A stretch of DNA of 36,058 nucleotides from Aliagarivorans marinus DSM 23064 (GCF_000429485.1 NZ_KE386910.1:207043-243100); one strand, 5' to 3'; numbered from the stretch's first letter, positions 7,782 to 16,809 are shown. Notes: generated from the letters alone by a model not told the origin. Numbers and translations are program-made.

Positions 7782-9722
7782 CTAACCTCGTTGATTAAAG
7801 ATGGCTGTAAAAGTGTCCAAAAGCTTCTGCCAAATACTTGGGGCTTCATCATCTTCTACAACCCGTTTATGGATGATTCCATAAATACTGTCGTCGTCAT
7901 CGTTGCTGCCAGCGGGTTTATTTAACAGCAGTGGTATCGCTTGGCTCACATGGTCGACTACATGAATGGCAAAGCGCCGCTCACGTACCGCGTCGACAAC
8001 CTCTTGGTGAAGGTTTAACTGGCCTAGATTAGCCTTGGGGATTATTACGCCTTGTTGGCCGTTTATGCCAAGTAGCTTACATACACGGTAGAAACCTTCG
8101 ATCTTCTCGTTGATCCCCCCCACGGCGAGCACATGGCCATGTTGATCGAGTGCGCCGGTAATAGAGAGGGATTGGCGTACCGCCACGCCACTGAGCGCGC
8201 TTAACACGCAAATCAGCCCTGCAAGAGAGGCACTATCGCCATCGATCTCATGGTAGGACTGCTCAAACACTACGTTGCCAGAGAGCGGAAAGTGGTGCTC
8301 GCTAGCAAACTGGTTGTTTAAAAAGCCCTGGATAATCATCATCGACTTAGCGTGAATATTGCCACCAAGTTCAGACTTACGCTCGACATCGGAGATATCG
8401 CCATCGCCTTGCTGGATAGTGGCAGTAATTCGCAGGGGCTCACCGAAGCTCTCACCAATGGTGTCAAAGTCGATAACCGACAGGCCGTTCACTTGGCCAA
8501 GCTGCTCGCCGTCCACCCACAACTTGAGCTGACGCTCTTTGAAGCCCTGATTGCTGTAGGCCATCTGCAGCTGGGCAAAAGACGCTAATTTCTCTAAGGC
8601 CTGTTGATAGGGCACATCGGTGTGCTGAGTCATCCAATCCAGCGGCTTACAGAGCTCATCGAGCTCGAGGCTGAGCTGTAGGTTGTTTTCACTCAGTCGG
8701 CTTGAATAGCGAAGCAGCGATGCATTATCGTCGTCGGCCAGCGTAACGCCTCCAGAGTGCAGCTCACATAGACCTAAAAGCGCCCCTGCATTCTCGGGGG
8801 TTAGTGCGACATCATTCGGTAACTCAACCTTGACTGCAGAGTGCTCATAGAGCACCGGGTCGCGCTCGTTAAGGCTAGCTATGGCCAGCGGATCGCCATG
8901 GATTATCACCTTTAGCGTGACTGGCGTCGTCTCGACGTCAATACTGGCTTGCTCAGCACGCTCTGCCAAGCGCCAATCAACACAGCCTTGCTGTATGCAA
9001 TGTTTGATATCCCGCCAGATGTGCGGAGCACTTAATAGAATATCGGCATCAATGAGCAGCAAGCCTGCATGTGCAAGTAACACCGCACCGGGTTTAATCG
9101 CACCAAGCTCGCCTTGGCCGATGTGCCCAAAGCTAAAACGTGGGCCTGAATGGGACAGCCCAACGATGTCAGTTTTAGCTGCGTGGATTTGGTAGTACGC
9201 TGAAACGGGTTTGGTTTCAAGCCAAGCAGTTTGTTGCTGCCATTGTTTGATAAGTGTGCCTAGCAACGGGTGCTGACGGGCATCTAGCACCTTGCACAGT
9301 GATTGATGAGCAAGGGTTAACTCTTGAGGCCCTTCGATGGCAGGATCGCCCGGGTACTCGTGAATTAGCGAGGCAGCGGCATCTTGGTCTACGACCGCGT
9401 TATAAAGATTGCTTAATCCTGCTTCTAGCGCACTTGCGTTAGCGCTTGCACAGCTAAGGGTTAGTGCAGAGTAGGGGCTGTACTGGACCACAAACAGCGT
9501 GTGCGCCTTATGTTGGTCAAAGGGATAGAGTTGTTCAACAATTTCTCTGTAAGGCAGCGCCGATGGCCCTTGGATCAACATATAGCCACTGGTTTTCTTG
9601 GCAAAAAAGTTTAGGCATTCAGCAGCTTGCGGCAGCAATTGCTGCCAATGATTGGTCAAACATGGTTCCGGTGTAGGAAGAGTCGGGTTTAGCTGCTCTG
9701 CCTGCAGTTGCGTTGTATACAC
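7782..9722 (-). CDS. ycbZ: Lon-like ATP-independent protease, YcbZ/LonB type
   Basis: This 646-residue protein has a C-terminal Lon-type serine protease domain. The catalytic Ser is in DGDSASLAG (about residue 494) and the catalytic Lys is in GGINEKIEG, 43 residues later, the normal Lon dyad spacing. The N-terminal half matches the YcbZ type and I see no intact Walker A motif, so ATPase activity is doubtful. The start is GTG 9722 with AAGAG upstream; an alternative is internal. It lies upstream of fabA in the same direction, the conserved fabA-ycbZ pairing, although fabA has its own promoter. Its substrate is unknown. Confidence 0.88.
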   Translation of the reverse strand: MYTTQLQAEQLNPTLPTPEPCLTNHWQQLLPQAAECLNFFAKKTSGYMLIQGPSALPYREIVEQLYPFDQHKAHTLFVVQYSPYSALTLSCASANASALEAGLSNLYNAVVDQDAAASLIHEYPGDPAIEGPQELTLAHQSLCKVLDARQHPLLGTLIKQWQQQTAWLETKPVSAYYQIHAAKTDIVGLSHSGPRFSFGHIGQGELGAIKPGAVLLAHAGLLLIDADILLSAPHIWRDIKHCIQQGCVDWRLAERAEQASIDVETTPVTLKVIIHGDPLAIASLNERDPVLYEHSAVKVELPNDVALTPENAGALLGLCELHSGGVTLADDDNASLLRYSSRLSENNLQLSLELDELCKPLDWMTQHTDVPYQQALEKLASFAQLQMAYSNQGFKERQLKLWVDGEQLGQVNGLSVIDFDTIGESFGEPLRITATIQQGDGDISDVERKSELGGNIHAKSMMIIQGFLNNQFASEHHFPLSGNVVFEQSYHEIDGDSASLAGLICVLSALSGVAVRQSLSITGALDQHGHVLAVGGINEKIEGFYRVCKLLGINGQQGVIIPKANLGQLNLHQEVVDAVRERRFAIHVVDHVSQAIPLLLNKPAGSNDDDDSIYGIIHKRVVEDDEAPSIWQKLLDTFTAIFNQRG

Positions 9723-9742
9723 TTAGCTTACTCTTGGGTAAT

Positions 9743-9770
9743 GAAAAACGGAGCCGCAGCTCCGTTTTAT
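9743..9770. terminator. terminator between the antiporter gene and ycbZ
   Basis: The stem ACGGAGC (9748-9754) pairs with GCTCCGT (9759-9765) around CGCA, with A/T runs on both sides. It lies 30 bp past the antiporter stop on the minus strand and would end the rnt-antiporter transcript. It leaves only about 20 bp before the ycbZ GTG start. ycbZ is therefore either transcribed by read-through or from a promoter overlapping the hairpin. Confidence 0.8.
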
Positions 9771-9794
9771 GTTTATTTTCAGCGCTTTAATAGA

Positions 9795-11159
9795 CTATAA
9801 AAGAATTGCCGCTAACCAGCCAGCAAATAGCAGTGGCAGGTTGAAAAACACAAAGGTTGGGATCACGGTATCAAAGATGTGATCATGTTGGCCGTCGGCA
9901 TTCAATCCCGCTGTTGGTCCTAAGGTTGAATCGGAGGCTGGAGAGCCGGCATCACCGATGGCAGCGGCCGAACCGATTAGTGCAGCTGTAGCAAGCGGTG
10001 AGAAGCCTAATGCGGCGCACAACGGCACATAGATCGTTGCGATAATCTGAATCGTGGAGAATGACGAGCCAATCCCCATGGTAACCAGTAGGCCGATCGC
10101 CATCATCACGGCTGCAGCTAAGTACTTGTTGTTACCAAGAATCGAGCTGGCACCCTCAACCAGATCCGGTACACCGCCACTGGCCTTCATCACCTCAGCA
10201 AAACCGGCCGCGGCAATCATGATAAAGCCGATCAGTGACATCATCTTAGCGCCCTCGATAAACAGATCCTGGCTCTGTTTGGGCTTGATTCCGCAGGATG
10301 TAGTAAGTGCTAAAAAGCCAAACAAGGCTCCGGCGATGATCGAGTCGGTCTTTAGCTGCACCAGCAAGGCCAATACGATTACGGCGAAGCTTAGCAACAA
10401 GCGTAACTGGTTGGGTTTAGCAATCTCGCCGGTTTGCGAGGCGCGGGCTGAATCAACCTCAGCAAGCGCTGCGTAGTTACGTGGCTTGCGATAAAAGTAG
10501 GCCGCGGCTAACAAGCCTGCAAGCATGCCCATGGCGGGCAGCGTCATCGCTTTAGGCAGTTCACTGGCCGCGATTTCCAGGCCATTACTGGCAAGGTTGC
10601 CATGCAGCAGCTGATTGATGAAGATCCCGCCAAAACCGACCGGTAGCCACATGTAGGTGGTTACCAAGCCGAAGGTCAAACAGCAGGCAATCAAGCGGCG
10701 GTCGATATTTAAGCGATTAAACACACCAAGCAGAGGCGGAATCAAAATAGGAATGAAGGCGATATGCACCGGTACCAGATTCTGCGAAGCAACTGCCATA
10801 GCGATAATCGCCAGCAAGATGGCACCTTTGACCAAGCCTTGTTGGCTTTGGTGGTTGGCCCCGGTTACCTTCTTAACGATGGTTTGCGCCAGATAATCGG
10901 TCAGGCCGCTTTGCGATATCGCCACAGCAAACGCACCTAGTAAGGCGTAACTTAAGGCGATACTTGCACCACCACCAAGGCCCGATTCGAACGCTGAAAT
11001 CGTATCGGCAAGGCCCATACCCGCGAACTGGCCGCCGACAATGGCGCTCAACACCAGCGCGACCACGACATTGACGCGAACTAAGCTGAGTACCAGCATC
11101 AAAACGACTGAGATAAGTACCGGGTTGAGTCCGGACTCAGCCAGGTAGTGCGTGACCAT
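9795..11159 (-). CDS. Na+/H+ antiporter family membrane protein (NhaC/YuiF-like)
   Basis: This is a 454-residue, strongly hydrophobic inner-membrane protein with about 11-12 predicted membrane segments. The conserved part near the C-terminus reads [18 protein letters not shown] and then DTVIPTF, typical of the Na+/H+ antiporter (PF03553) superfamily. That superfamily also contains the YuiF group, proposed to carry amino acids such as histidine, so the substrate is open. I chose ATG 11159 because CAGGAG lies 5 bases before it. The frame itself extends upstream to 11204 inside rnt. The gene begins just after the rnt stop and both are probably one operon, ended by the hairpin at 9743. Confidence 0.8.
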   Translation of the reverse strand: MVTHYLAESGLNPVLISVVLMLVLSLVRVNVVVALVLSAIVGGQFAGMGLADTISAFESGLGGGASIALSYALLGAFAVAISQSGLTDYLAQTIVKKVTGANHQSQQGLVKGAILLAIIAMAVASQNLVPVHIAFIPILIPPLLGVFNRLNIDRRLIACCLTFGLVTTYMWLPVGFGGIFINQLLHGNLASNGLEIAASELPKAMTLPAMGMLAGLLAAAYFYRKPRNYAALAEVDSARASQTGEIAKPNQLRLLLSFAVIVLALLVQLKTDSIIAGALFGFLALTTSCGIKPKQSQDLFIEGAKMMSLIGFIMIAAAGFAEVMKASGGVPDLVEGASSILGNNKYLAAAVMMAIGLLVTMGIGSSFSTIQIIATIYVPLCAALGFSPLATAALIGSAAAIGDAGSPASDSTLGPTAGLNADGQHDHIFDTVIPTFVFFNLPLLFAGWLAAILL

Positions 11160-11161
11160 GT

Positions 11162-11806
11162 TTACTCCTGTAATCCCATAGGCCAGCCGCCCAGTGCCTG
11201 CCATTGGTTGACGATGTGGCAGAACAGCTCGGCGGTTTTTTGGGTGTCGTACAGGGCCGAGTGTGCTTCGTTGTTGTCGAAGCTGATCTGTGCAGCCTCA
11301 CAGGCTTTTGCCAGCACGGTTTGGCCTAACGCAACTGCACTGATACTGGTGGTATCAAAGCTCACAAACGGATGGAAGGGGTTGCGCTTAATTCCACTGC
11401 GCTCAACTGCCGCATTGAAAAAGCTCATATCAAAGGCTGCGTTATGCGCAACCATCACCGCCCGGTTGCAACCATGGGCCTTAAGCGCCTTGCGGATCGG
11501 CCTAAACATCTCTTTCAAGGCAAACTCTTCACTCACCGCACCGCGTAGCGGGTTGTAGGGATCAATACCAGTAAACTCAAGTGCCGCTTTCTCCAAGTTC
11601 GCCCCTTCGAAGGGCTCGATATGGAAATGGACGGTTTCGCCGGGCACCAGTTGGCCTGCGTCGTCGAAAGTCAGCAGGCAAGCTGCTATCTCTAACATCG
11701 CGTCGGTTTTGGCGTTAAAGCCGGCGGTTTCGACGTCGATAACAACAGGGTAGTACCCGCGAAAACGGGAAGACATCAGTTCGCTTACTTGGTTGGTTTC
11801 ACTCAT
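11162..11806 (-). CDS. rnt: ribonuclease T
   Basis: RNase T is a 3'-5' exonuclease that trims tRNA and other stable RNA ends and takes part in tRNA CCA turnover. This 214-residue protein has the DEDDh exonuclease motifs. They are Asp24 and Glu26 in VIDVETAGF, an Asp in [13 protein letters not shown], and the closing His and Asp in EAHSALYD. The residues [20 protein letters not shown] closely resemble the E. coli enzyme. Its stop is 2 bp from the antiporter start, and the antiporter ribosome-binding site is formed by its last codons. It is transcribed divergently from motY, a pairing also found in Vibrio. Confidence 0.96.
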   Translation of the reverse strand: MSETNQVSELMSSRFRGYYPVVIDVETAGFNAKTDAMLEIAACLLTFDDAGQLVPGETVHFHIEPFEGANLEKAALEFTGIDPYNPLRGAVSEEFALKEMFRPIRKALKAHGCNRAVMVAHNAAFDMSFFNAAVERSGIKRNPFHPFVSFDTTSISAVALGQTVLAKACEAAQISFDNNEAHSALYDTQKTAELFCHIVNQWQALGGWPMGLQE

Positions 11807-11872
11807 AGTATTGAAGGCAGTGGAAAGAGGGGCGCATTATGGCAAAAGCCCGATTAAATGGCTATTTTCGGC

Positions 11873-11899
11873 TAAACATTTTGCCGACCACGCCGATAG
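11873..11899 (+). promoter_or_regulatory. sigma-28 (FliA) type promoter of motY
   Basis: TAAACATT (11873-11880), an 11-bp spacer, and GCCGATAG (11892-11899) match the flagellar sigma-28 consensus TAAAGTTT-N11-GCCGATAA at 6 of 8 and 7 of 8 positions. The predicted start near 11907 is about 19 bp before the motY ATG. Late flagellar and motor genes are the usual targets of this sigma factor. Confidence 0.75.
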
Positions 11900-11925
11900 C
11901 AAAAGGGTAATAAGAGGATCATCAG

Positions 11926-12795
11926 ATGTTTCGAAGCCTACTTGCATCAAGTTTGCTTGCCAGCAGCATGGCAAACGCCGCTATTCAACAGTACTCAGCG
12001 AGCCTGGATGACTCGATTTGGGTCATGTCGCATGCCAGCCCGATCGAATGTCGAATCGACCACATTGTTCCGTCGTTTGGTGTGGCGAGCTTTGTGACCA
12101 AAGCGTCTAAAGATATCAATCTCGATTTCCATCTGAACGGTTATCGCCAGAACCCCAATACCCACAATGTGTCGTTGCGTAGTGTGCCACCGAGCTGGAA
12201 ACCGGGGCGTAGTGTTAGCCGTATCGCCGATCTCGCGTTTTACAAACAGTTTGATGGCTACGTCAACGAGCAACACGCCTGGCAGATGATCAACGAGCTA
12301 GAGCGAGGCAATGAGCCGACCTTCTATTTTAGAGATTGGTACGGCAACGGGATCAACACCTCGGTATCGCTATCCACCATCAACTTTTCGCCGGTGCATA
12401 ACGAGTTTCTGCAGTGTGTTAGTCGCCTACTGCCTTACTCATTTAGCGACATCGCCTTTACGGTGCTGACGTATCGTAGCAACAGCAACGAGCTAACTCG
12501 CCGCTCGCAGCATCGTCTAAACGCCATCCTCGAATACGTGAAACATGACCCAGATATCCAATTGGTTCTGTTAGATGCCTATACCGACTCTTACGGTAGC
12601 CGCTACAAAAACCAAACCCTGTCAGAGTCGCGTGCTAGCGTAGTGAAAGACTACTTCGTTCAAGCGGGATTAGATGAGGATGCCATTGAGGTGACCGGTC
12701 ACGGCGAGCGTCGCCATGTCGCGCCAAACAGCACGGCGTTGCAGCGGCAAACCAACCGTAGGGTGGTGATCTCACTGGGTAAAGAATTGCTCTAG
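11926..12795 (+). CDS. motY: sodium-type flagellar motor protein MotY
   Basis: MotY forms, with MotX, the periplasmic T ring that holds stator units around the polar flagellar motor. The 289-residue protein starts with a signal peptide (MFRSLLASSLLASSMANA). A MotY-specific N-terminal domain follows. The C-terminus is an OmpA-like peptidoglycan-binding domain with LLDAYTDSYG, LSESRASVVKDYF and ALQRQTNRRVVISL. An AAGAGGA lies 8 bases before ATG 11926. The sigma-28 type promoter upstream and the divergent rnt gene support the identity. A terminator closes the gene at 12817. Other flagellar genes are absent from the window. Confidence 0.93.
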   Translation: MFRSLLASSLLASSMANAAIQQYSASLDDSIWVMSHASPIECRIDHIVPSFGVASFVTKASKDINLDFHLNGYRQNPNTHNVSLRSVPPSWKPGRSVSRIADLAFYKQFDGYVNEQHAWQMINELERGNEPTFYFRDWYGNGINTSVSLSTINFSPVHNEFLQCVSRLLPYSFSDIAFTVLTYRSNSNELTRRSQHRLNAILEYVKHDPDIQLVLLDAYTDSYGSRYKNQTLSESRASVVKDYFVQAGLDEDAIEVTGHGERRHVAPNSTALQRQTNRRVVISLGKELL

Positions 12796-12816
12796 GTTCA
12801 GTCAGTAAATATCAGA

Positions 12817-12850
12817 TAGAAAAAACGGAGCTTACAGCTCCGTTTTTTCT
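12817..12850. terminator. strong terminator after motY
   Basis: ACGGAGCT (12825-12832) pairs with AGCTCCGT (12836-12843) around a 3-nt loop. The stem continues into AGAAAAA on the left and TTTTTTCT on the right, so it works on both strands. The stem core is the same as in the terminator at 9743. Confidence 0.9.
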
Positions 12851-13027
12851 TTGAACTCAATTTATATCCACCAAAAACAAACTCTATAAGGTGAGTGAGT
12901 GAGTGGTTGGACTTTGATTACAGGCCCTATGCGGAGTTGCCTTGCCAAAATATGTTTACAAAAAACATTATTTCTGTAACGGTCGCGTTTGTGTCACATC
13001 AAGATGTGGGCAATAGCGCCTGAGATT

Positions 13028-13040
13028 CTTTACAAAAATG
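13028..13040 (+). repeat. candidate left terminal inverted repeat of the island
   Basis: CTTTACAAAAATG here is the exact reverse complement of 25519-25531 at the other flank of the recombinase island. Both copies point inward. The motif is AT-rich, which weakens the case, but a 13-base match between these two short flanks is unlikely by chance. A shorter TTTACAAAAA copy lies 73 bp outside at 12955. Confidence 0.4.
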
Positions 13041-13098
13041 GTAGCAAACAAAGCAACCAAGCTCCATCCAGTTTTTTGGCCCAAAAGTCTAGCAAGGC

Positions 13099-13123
13099 GA
13101 TGGCCTCACTGTGTGAAGCCATC
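13099..13123. repeat. imperfect hairpin near the island left end
   Basis: GATGGC and TCAC (13099-13109) pair with GTGA and GCCATC (13113-13123), with one C/A mismatch and a 3-nt loop. There is no following T run, so it is not a standard terminator. It could be a protein-binding site or structural element of the left end. Confidence 0.35.
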
Positions 13124-13327
13124 ACCCTGCCAAAGGGTATCTAAGGGTATGATGGTAAAGTAAAATAATAAAGCCACTCCTGACGCTCGCGCAGCTCACT
13201 AGTCGCTAGGCATTTATGATTTTCCTTGACCATCCAGACACACCTCTGGACATTTTCGTGTTGAGACATTTGTTCTAATCACAGAACTTCAGATTTCTCA
13301 AAGTATGAATAAGCTCTAAACCTATGG

Positions 13328-14161
13328 CTAATTTCTATTGGCCACTACGTATCGATTCCTGATCGTACGAATAGTATCACCAAGGATGAGTTTATCTTCA
13401 GGAAGGTCTAAAACTACATTGATAATGTCTGCCATAGCTTGATTGCTAAATCTAAACCCGTTGGGCAGTTGATTTAGTTCATCAAATTGGGCGTCAAACG
13501 CAAGAACAAAATCTTTATGGTCTGACGCTCTTCCATCTAGTACCTCATCAGGGATTTCAACATGTTCTGGTATTGGTAGACGCTCTTCAAACTCACCAAT
13601 CGCTTCTACCACATCAGCCCGTGAAGGCCAGTATTTAAGATCATACTGGTACGCCAGACTTTCAAGCTCATTTTTAACGTAAGCTCCGAAAAGATAGTTA
13701 TGGTTTGCTCCTTGCACCAACGAATCGACTGCTGTTTGATAATCATGCCGACGAAAACCTGATAACTCATACAATTCACTCTGGCGTCTTAGCATACCGG
13801 CCAGACGACATGAGAGCTCTGAGATATCTTCTTGTAATTTGAGTAGCTCACGCCTATCGGTTCTAGCTTGAACAAACTCTTCCTTCGCAAAATCATCACT
13901 CAGCCAGATATGTTCCAACGTCAACCAAACAGCTTCAGCATTTGGCCTTTCTGGTTCAGAAGGGATTGCTAGTTTGTCAGCGTAGCCAAACTTATTGATT
14001 AGCTCGTTGAATACCTTTTCAAGGTTTGATGCCTGGTCAATCATCCGTTGCATAAGTGGCCAGCGGGTCATCCAAATTTTTTTCTTTCGGTTATCTTCAA
14101 GTTCCCTTTCTATAAAAGCTACGCAAAAGTCAGTTGGTGAGTTTGTGGGTAATTTCGTCAT
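13328..14161 (-). CDS. cargo protein of unknown function, 277 residues
   Basis: I do not recognise this protein. It is soluble, largely helical and acidic, without a signal peptide or membrane segment. A middle stretch (LLKLQEDISELSCRLAGMLRRQSEL) looks like a coiled coil. No catalytic motif stands out. I chose ATG 14161 because AGGTG lies 8 bases upstream; the frame also opens at GTG 14221, which would add 20 residues. It is the last gene of the island, 266 bp downstream of the DUF4238/SEC-C gene and on the same strand. The two may form one cargo module. The gap shows only a weak TCAGAA/TTCTGA hairpin at 14348 and no clear promoter. Confidence 0.7.
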   Translation of the reverse strand: MTKLPTNSPTDFCVAFIERELEDNRKKKIWMTRWPLMQRMIDQASNLEKVFNELINKFGYADKLAIPSEPERPNAEAVWLTLEHIWLSDDFAKEEFVQARTDRRELLKLQEDISELSCRLAGMLRRQSELYELSGFRRHDYQTAVDSLVQGANHNYLFGAYVKNELESLAYQYDLKYWPSRADVVEAIGEFEERLPIPEHVEIPDEVLDGRASDHKDFVLAFDAQFDELNQLPNGFRFSNQAMADIINVVLDLPEDKLILGDTIRTIRNRYVVANRN

Positions 14162-14427
14162 GATAAGCACCTTTAGTTCCTGTATTTTCGTACTAAGATA
14201 TCGCTTAGTGAAACGAATCACCGTGTCTCAATATTTTTATTTATTGGCCTTCAGACACGCTCACCTTTTGTCATTGAATTGGACAAAAGCGCTTTAGTAA
14301 AGGTGTGCTCCGCTGGTTATTGATGAGTGGTAACTAGCTACTCTCTTTCAGAAAGCTTCTGATGAGTCTATCCTGAACAGGTTCTCTTTAAGAAACATTG
14401 CTAGAATCCAGCTGCCAGCGGTAGGAG

Positions 14428-16809
14428 TCAATCTTGTATTCCAATACCGTAAACAGACCTCACATACCTGTCATACCTCAAACAGCTAGAGCGAGCCAGC
14501 AACCTCTGCACAGTAGCGTCATAAAATCCACCTTCCGGACTTGAAATTCTAAATCGATCCTGTAGCAATGGCTCAGCAATCTGCCGCTCGAGTCGATCTG
14601 TAAAGTCGGAAGCTTGTCCAGCTAACAGGGTCAATTGAGCAGCATTGCGATTATTGTCCTGTACCATCCGGTCCGTAGTCTTAAGCCAATTCCGAGCAGT
14701 AGCAAAATTGCCTTGAGATTTTCGGAAAGTCTTTAAGAACGATTCGTCAATCGGCAGCACATTAAACTGAGTGTGGGCATCATTCCATGGATAGGTCACA
14801 ACTCCTTGCGTTCTATGTTGAGCTGCCATTAATTCCTGCCATCTTGAGCCACTGTCCGTAACCAGTACAGAACCCGTTACTTGGGCAATTAGCAACGCCA
14901 TTTCATAGTTAGGTCCCATCCGGAACTGTAGGAACTGTCCACTATCTCTCAGCTCGACTTGTTGAAGCATTACAAGTGGTGAAGCCTCGGCTTCACGTTC
15001 TAATGCGTCAATCGATTGAGTAGCATCATCCTCATCTAAGCCAAATTCACTAATCAGTAACTGAATTCTCGCTTCTTTGGGCATCATAGCTGTAGAGTTC
15101 AATAAATCTTCAGTAGTCAACCTGTAATGCAGTCGACGATCCTGCTCATTCAGAATCTCTCGCCTATCGCCACGTTCTCTAGCCATCTCCATCATTGCGC
15201 TCATAAGAGGCATATCGAACTCACTTGGGTCAGGAATCAAATTAACCAACCCGAGACCAATATACGGCTCCAATTGCAGCATGAACATAAAATCTTTTAA
15301 GGCTTGGTACTTGTATCTGGATGGATTTTCTATTGGACTAAACTCTGGCCTGACGTTGTTAGGGTTGGTTACTGGTGTCTCAATCAAAAACTCATCAAAC
15401 ATAGATGCAATTGGCAACGCACTAATACCAATTGTCCTAACATCTAATGGACCGGTGTATAAGCCTCTATACTTGCCATCAGATTTTGGCAGTAACGAGT
15501 AAATATCGGTTTCACGAGGCCACAATGCTGAATAGAATCTGTAAATTCTCTTAATCTGCTCATCCGAAAGTTCTCTTCTGACGTCCAGCCACGTTTTACC
15601 GCTATCAAGTCCCAATACATCACGGATGCAGTTGCAAAACATCAAATGCCGCTCTCGGATGCTGGCAACATTCCATGTTGTGCGCAGTTCCTGAGGTGCG
15701 TCTTGACAACAGTTTTTGTACTTTCTACCACTGCCACAACCGCACTGATCGTTACGGCCTAATTGGGTTTCATCAATATTTTTATTTAGGTATTCGTTTG
15801 GTGGCGTTGTTCTGCCAAAGGCATCCTGATAGTGAACCGTGCCATCTTCAAAATGAGCATACATTTCTCCGCCATATCGGTGGAGCTCATTTTCAGGGGG
15901 TAGTAATACGTGCCTTAACTCAGCCCAATCACAAGAAGTATCTCGTTCTGGATATAGCCAGTCCTCTTTACCCGCTGCAACTGATGTCTTAGCTCTGCTC
16001 TTGATGATGTGGTTTATCTTTCTGACTTCATCAGCGGTTAGTTTTCGGGTATTGATAAACTCAATCGTGTTGACCATACTTCGACGCATACGAGTCGCAT
16101 TAGTACGTTGCTCAAGTGGATTTGCGTTTTCAGGATCTTTAGCGTATTCAAGGTTTGTCAGAATCAGGCAGCGATTTTTGTCTAGCGGGAATATAGTCTG
16201 AGAGCCCTTTAGCGAAATGTCAGGATCATTCGGATATTCGCACAACTCAGAATCAGGTGGGCAGGCATAGTTGTAAACGGTAATTGGGTGGTCTGATACT
16301 ATGAACTTAACGTCTGAGTCTTCAGCTGATACCAGCTCCCGAACGCCTTCAGCCCACAACGTACAATGTATGGTGCGTAATGACTGCATTTCAATCATTA
16401 GCTGTAATTGGTTTAGTTCAGGGTATTTACTTCTAATCCAATCCAAGCCTTTGGGTGTGCGAAGTTTCTGAGCGTCTAAGTAGGTGAAGAAATCCTCGAA
16501 ATTATGGTGCCACTCAGTTTGATCGTCACTCAGAAATGCACGGACGGCTTTGGAGCCATTATCGTCGATTGGGCCAAATAACTTCCGCTCTATGTCGTCG
16601 TTTACCTCTTCACCAAAGAACGTAGAGTAGAGGTGCTCTCCATAGAACCGTTGAGCTGGTGTGTACCACTTACAATTTTCAACAACTTTCAATTCCCCAT
16701 TCGGCAAGGGGAACTCTTTACGCGTTTGATGGCAGAGTTGATTATCGCGATCACTCATGAAACCCTTTTGATGCCATTGCGGGATATAATGATTGTCTTT
16801 AGTCGCCAT
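14428..16809 (-). CDS. DUF4238 and SEC-C motif cargo protein, 793 residues
   Basis: The N-terminus (NHYIPQWHQKGFMS) and FIVSDHPITVYN near residues 165-180 match the DUF4238 family, whose function is unknown. At about residues 350-369, GRNDQCGCGSGRKYKNCC is a SEC-C zinc-binding motif. It is the same type that ends SecA and occurs as an adaptor in many accessory proteins. The remaining 420 residues, with DEFLIETP, LEPYIGLGLVNLIPDPSEF and SVLVTDSGSRW segments, belong to no family I can name. GGAGG lies 5 bases before ATG 16809. It is the main cargo of the recombinase island, which suggests a defence or toxin role by analogy only. Its SEC-C motif rules out SecA itself, as no ATPase motifs are present. 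Confidence 0.75.
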   Translation of the reverse strand: MATKDNHYIPQWHQKGFMSDRDNQLCHQTRKEFPLPNGELKVVENCKWYTPAQRFYGEHLYSTFFGEEVNDDIERKLFGPIDDNGSKAVRAFLSDDQTEWHHNFEDFFTYLDAQKLRTPKGLDWIRSKYPELNQLQLMIEMQSLRTIHCTLWAEGVRELVSAEDSDVKFIVSDHPITVYNYACPPDSELCEYPNDPDISLKGSQTIFPLDKNRCLILTNLEYAKDPENANPLEQRTNATRMRRSMVNTIEFINTRKLTADEVRKINHIIKSRAKTSVAAGKEDWLYPERDTSCDWAELRHVLLPPENELHRYGGEMYAHFEDGTVHYQDAFGRTTPPNEYLNKNIDETQLGRNDQCGCGSGRKYKNCCQDAPQELRTTWNVASIRERHLMFCNCIRDVLGLDSGKTWLDVRRELSDEQIKRIYRFYSALWPRETDIYSLLPKSDGKYRGLYTGPLDVRTIGISALPIASMFDEFLIETPVTNPNNVRPEFSPIENPSRYKYQALKDFMFMLQLEPYIGLGLVNLIPDPSEFDMPLMSAMMEMARERGDRREILNEQDRRLHYRLTTEDLLNSTAMMPKEARIQLLISEFGLDEDDATQSIDALEREAEASPLVMLQQVELRDSGQFLQFRMGPNYEMALLIAQVTGSVLVTDSGSRWQELMAAQHRTQGVVTYPWNDAHTQFNVLPIDESFLKTFRKSQGNFATARNWLKTTDRMVQDNNRNAAQLTLLAGQASDFTDRLERQIAEPLLQDRFRISSPEGGFYDATVQRLLARSSCLRYDRYVRSVYGIGIQD

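Larger units (their letters stand above)
12851..13327. other. intergenic left flank of the island
   Basis: No gene is visible in these 477 bases. They hold a short GTGA tandem run near 12890-12905 and TTTACAAAAA at 12955 and again at 13029. The second copy is part of a 13-mer repeated inverted at the right flank. A 10-bp imperfect hairpin lies at 13099-13123, then a smaller ACCCT/AGGGT hairpin with two GGGTAT copies. TCCAGA/TCTGGA forms another hairpin at 13233-13250. The junction between core and accessory DNA must be here, but I cannot place it to the base. Confidence 0.5.

Noticed and set aside
13233-13250. TCCAGA/TCTGGA hairpin downstream of the 277-residue gene
   Set aside because: It lacks a T run on either strand, so I did not call it a terminator.
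14428-16809. SecA or a protein-export role from the SEC-C motif
   Set aside because: No ATPase or SecA domains are present; SEC-C motifs occur in many unrelated proteins.
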